From Streptomyces sp. TLI_146 (GTDB lineage: Bacteria; Actinomycetota; Actinomycetes; Streptomycetales; Streptomycetaceae): a stretch of 64,000 nt of DNA. A program made the position numbers and the translations under genes. This document shows, piece by piece, positions 61,895-64,000 of this stretch (position 1 is the stretch's first letter; each line of letters starts with the position of its first letter). The stretch covers positions 7,316,001 to 7,380,000 of the forward strand of contig NZ_PJMX01000001.1 in the NCBI RefSeq assembly GCF_002846415.1, in the 5' to 3' direction. A model generated the notes under the pieces. The model worked only from the letters and a program-made list of their open reading frames with translations. It ran no database searches and had not been told where the DNA came from.

Positions 61895-63288
61895 CCGACG
61901 GCGAACCCAAGGGCTTCGACCTGGCCCGGCTCCTCGCCGAGCGCGGGGCCGAGCGCTACGAGCTGCACACGAAGTACCTCAACCACCAGCTGCCGCGCAT
62001 GCTGCGCACCATCGGCTTCGACAAGGTCTACGAGCGGGCCGAGGGCGCGTACTTCTGGGACGCGGACGGCCAGGACTACCTGGACATGCTCGCCGGGTTC
62101 GGGGTGATGGGCCTGGGCCGCCACCACCCCGTCGTGCGCAAGGCGCTCCACGACGTGCTGGACGCCTCCCTCGCGGACCTCACCCGCTTCGACTGCCAGC
62201 CGCTGCCCGGCCTGCTCGCCGAGAAGCTGCTCGCCCACAGCCCGCACCTGGACCGGGTGTTCTTCGGCAACAGCGGTACGGAAGCGGTGGAGACCGCCCT
62301 GAAGTTCGCCCGGTACGCCACCGGCCGGCCCAGGGTCCTGTACTGCTCGCACGCCTTCCACGGGCTGACCACCGGCTCGCTCTCGGTCAACGGCGAGTCG
62401 GGATTCCGCGACGGCTTCGCCCCGCTGCTGCCCGACACGGCGGTCCCGCTCGGCGATCTCGCCGCCCTGGAGCGGGAGTTGAAGCGTGGCGACGTGGCCG
62501 CGCTGATCGTCGAGCCGATCCAGGGCAAGGGCGTCCACGAGGCCCCGCCCGGCTATCTGCTCGCCGCGCAGGAGCTGCTCCACCGGCACAAGGCGCTGCT
62601 GATCGCGGACGAGGTGCAGACCGGGCTCGGCAGGACCGGCGACTTCTACGCGTACCAGCACGACGAGGGCGTCGAGCCGGACCTCGTCTGCGTCGCCAAG
62701 GCGCTCTCCGGCGGCTATGTGCCGGTCGGCGCCACCCTCGGCAAGGAGTGGATCTTCAAGAAGGTCTACTCGTCGATGGACCGCGTCCTGGTCCACTCCG
62801 CCAGCTTCGGCTCCAACGCCCAGGCGATGGCGGCGGGCCTCGCGGTGCTCTCGGTCATGGGGGACGAGGAGGTCGTCGCCAACGCGCGCGTCACCGGCGA
62901 GCTCCTGAAGTCCCGGCTGGCCGCGCTGGTCGACCGCTACGAGCTGCTGCACGACGTGCGCGGGCGCGGCCTGATGGTCGGCATCGAGTTCGGCAAGCCG
63001 TCCTCGATGCGGCTGCGCGGCCGCTGGACCATGCTCCAGACCGCCCGCAAGGGCCTCTTCGCGCAGATGGTCGTGGTGCCGCTGCTCCAGAAGCACCGCA
63101 TCCTGACCCAGGTCTCCGGCGACCACCTGGAGGTGATCAAGCTGATCCCGCCGCTGACGATCGGTGAGCGCGAGGTGGACCGGTTCGTGGAGGCGTTCAC
63201 CGCGGTCATGGAGGATGCGCACGGCGGGGGCGGCCTGATGTGGGACTTCGGGAAGACCCTGGTCAAGCAGGCCGTGGCCAATCGGTAG
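61891..63288 (+). CDS. class III aminotransferase, HpnO-like
   Basis: 465 aa. PLP fold type I, class III: GFGVMGLGRHHPVVRKAL, FFGNSGTEAVETALKFARYATG, ADEVQTGLGRTG and the Schiff-base K270 in CVAKALSGGYVP. In hopanoid operons this position is held by HpnO, which aminates the side chain to aminobacteriohopanetriol, so that role is inferred from context; sequence alone would also allow an ornithine- or acetylornithine-type enzyme. ATG 61891 overlaps the dxs TGA (ATGA). Last operon gene, followed by a strong inverted repeat. Confidence 0.85.
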   Translation: MTDGEPKGFDLARLLAERGAERYELHTKYLNHQLPRMLRTIGFDKVYERAEGAYFWDADGQDYLDMLAGFGVMGLGRHHPVVRKALHDVLDASLADLTRFDCQPLPGLLAEKLLAHSPHLDRVFFGNSGTEAVETALKFARYATGRPRVLYCSHAFHGLTTGSLSVNGESGFRDGFAPLLPDTAVPLGDLAALERELKRGDVAALIVEPIQGKGVHEAPPGYLLAAQELLHRHKALLIADEVQTGLGRTGDFYAYQHDEGVEPDLVCVAKALSGGYVPVGATLGKEWIFKKVYSSMDRVLVHSASFGSNAQAMAAGLAVLSVMGDEEVVANARVTGELLKSRLAALVDRYELLHDVRGRGLMVGIEFGKPSSMRLRGRWTMLQTARKGLFAQMVVVPLLQKHRILTQVSGDHLEVIKLIPPLTIGEREVDRFVEAFTAVMEDAHGGGGLMWDFGKTLVKQAVANR

Positions 63289-63294
63289 GGCTTT

Positions 63295-63329
63295 TTGCCT
63301 CTGGGGCAAAAAATTTGCCCCAGAGGCAA
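63295..63329. promoter_or_regulatory. perfect 16-bp inverted repeat: terminator and/or double operator
   Basis: TTGCCTCTGGGGCAAA (63295-63310) and TTTGCCCCAGAGGCAA (63314-63329) pair perfectly with an AAA loop, 7 bp after the aminotransferase stop. As RNA this is a strong terminator stem. Each arm is also itself a TTGCC-N5-GGCAA dyad, as expected for two operator copies, and lies 22 bp before the XRE-cupin gene start. Confidence 0.7.
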
Positions 63330-63350
63330 CCCGCTGACTGAATGGAGTGC

Positions 63351-63959
63351 ATGAGCACTCCCGCCGAAGGCGCCGGGGAGCCGTCCGGCCCCGCGCTCCC
63401 CGATGTCGCCCCGCGCCTGCGCGACCTGCGGCGCCGCCGGGGCCTCACCCTGGAGGCCGCCGCCCCGCGGGCCGGTCTCTCACCGGCGCACCTCTCCCGG
63501 CTGGAGACGGGCGCCCGCCAGCCCTCGCTGCCTATGCTGCTCGCGCTCGCCCGTACCTACGGTACGACGGTCTCCGAGCTGCTCGGCGAGATGCCGCCCG
63601 AGCGCGAGCCCGTCATCCGGGGCGGCCGGGCCGAGCCCGCCGAGGCCGACGGCTGGACCTACCACCGGGCCGGGCACCCCGGCCGCGCCATGCAGGCCCT
63701 GCGCGTGGAGGTCCCGTACGGCACCCAGCGCGAGCTCGTCCGCGTCCACCCCGGCGAGGAGTGGCTGTACGTCCTGTCCGGGCGGCTGCGGCTCACCCTC
63801 GGTGACGCCGCGCACGAGCTCGACCCCGGCGACAGCGCGCACTTCGACTCGCTGACCCCGCACCGGATCTCCGCCGTCTCGCACGGCGGGGCCGCGTTCC
63901 TGTTCGTCCACACCCTGCTCCAGAGCCCCGATCCGCATCCGCACCATCCGCACGGCTGA
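63351..63959 (+). CDS. XRE-type regulator with C-terminal cupin
   Basis: 202 aa from ATG 63351; ATG 63342 is in frame, with no clear Shine-Dalgarno to decide. The XRE HTH (about 15-70) reads LRDLRRRRGLTLEAAAPRAG...LSRLETGARQPSLPMLLALARTYG. The C-terminal cupin (about 105-195) includes VHPGEEWLYVLSGRLRLTLGD and LDPGDSAHFDSLTPHRI. These regulators often control transport or catabolism genes beside them and sense a small molecule in the cupin. The TTGCC-dyads just upstream are the likely autoregulatory site. Confidence 0.87.
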   Translation: MSTPAEGAGEPSGPALPDVAPRLRDLRRRRGLTLEAAAPRAGLSPAHLSRLETGARQPSLPMLLALARTYGTTVSELLGEMPPEREPVIRGGRAEPAEADGWTYHRAGHPGRAMQALRVEVPYGTQRELVRVHPGEEWLYVLSGRLRLTLGDAAHELDPGDSAHFDSLTPHRISAVSHGGAAFLFVHTLLQSPDPHPHHPHG

Positions 63960-63969
63960 GAGGTACGAC

Positions 63970-64000
63970 ATGTCGCAGAACCAGGGACGGTCCGGCGCGA
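63970..64000 (+). CDS. start of a further gene, cut by the window end
   Basis: ATG 63970 is 11 bp after the XRE-cupin stop, with GAGAGG upstream at good spacing. The ten visible codons read MSQNQGRSGA. Nothing more can be said about the product; its spacing suggests an operon with the regulator. Confidence 0.6.
   Translation, partial: MSQNQGRSGA

Noticed and set aside
60190..63288. A 1032-codon frame ending in the aminotransferase
   Set aside because: The first part is the out-of-frame shadow of dxs; the aminotransferase begins at ATG 61891 with an ATGA overlap.

Overview
The window is very GC-rich with strongly G/C-ending codons, dense genes, frequent GTG/TTG starts and many 1-4 bp stop/start overlaps. 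It also carries Wbl, SsgA-like and hopanoid genes. This points to a Streptomyces chromosome. From memory, the gene order resembles the S. coelicolor SCO6715-SCO6771 segment; no alignment was run. I see no tRNA, rRNA, CRISPR, prophage, insertion sequence or PKS/NRPS cluster.

Layout. 0-9.8 kb: a WhiB-like regulator, a GMC oxidoreductase, an acyl-ACP desaturase with a repeat-type operator over its promoter, an ABC-F protein with a structured leader, ssgD, a secreted BNR-repeat protein, a YciI protein, endonuclease V, a saccharopine-dehydrogenase-like reductase and a YjbR protein. 9.8-16.5 kb: a four-gene acyl-CoA degradation operon (CaiB/racemase, acyl-CoA dehydrogenase, thiolase, FadB) behind two palindromes, facing a MerR regulator. 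16.5-25.9 kb: secreted hydrolases (sphingomyelinase-like, M1 aminopeptidase, X-Pro peptidase coupled to an M14 carboxypeptidase), an MpaB-type oxygenase, a LacI regulator and a D-amino-acid oxidase. 25.9-42.6 kb: an unknown protein, a second ABC-F, a soluble histidine kinase/response regulator pair, a wecB-GT2 pair bounded by copies of a dispersed repeat, tex, a SalK-like protein, two DJ-1/PfpI-fold proteins, an enoyl-CoA hydratase, an HdeD-like membrane protein, an anti-sigma-like ATPase, idi and a CDF exporter.

42.6-50.1 kb is the least understood region. Seven co-oriented genes encode a DUF5941/CDP-alcohol phosphatidyltransferase (apparently starting at CTG), a cytidylyltransferase-like enzyme, a glycerol-1-phosphate-dehydrogenase-like enzyme, a second CDP-alcohol phosphatidyltransferase lacking its fourth motif aspartate, a GT2 glycosyltransferase and a TagG/TagH-type exporter. 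Together they look like a pathway that builds a CDP-activated polyol-phosphate lipid or wall polymer and exports it. The product is unknown.

50.2-63.3 kb is a complete hopanoid operon: hpnC, hpnD, a 46-aa DUF6380-like protein, hpnE, a polyprenyl diphosphate synthase, shc, hpnG, hpnH, then operon copies of the MEP genes ispG and dxs, then an HpnO-like aminotransferase. This runs from precursor supply through squalene and hopene to side-chain-extended amino-hopanoid. A second tiny ORF (21 aa) sits just before hpnC. The window ends with a perfect 16-bp inverted repeat, an XRE-cupin regulator and the first codons of another gene.
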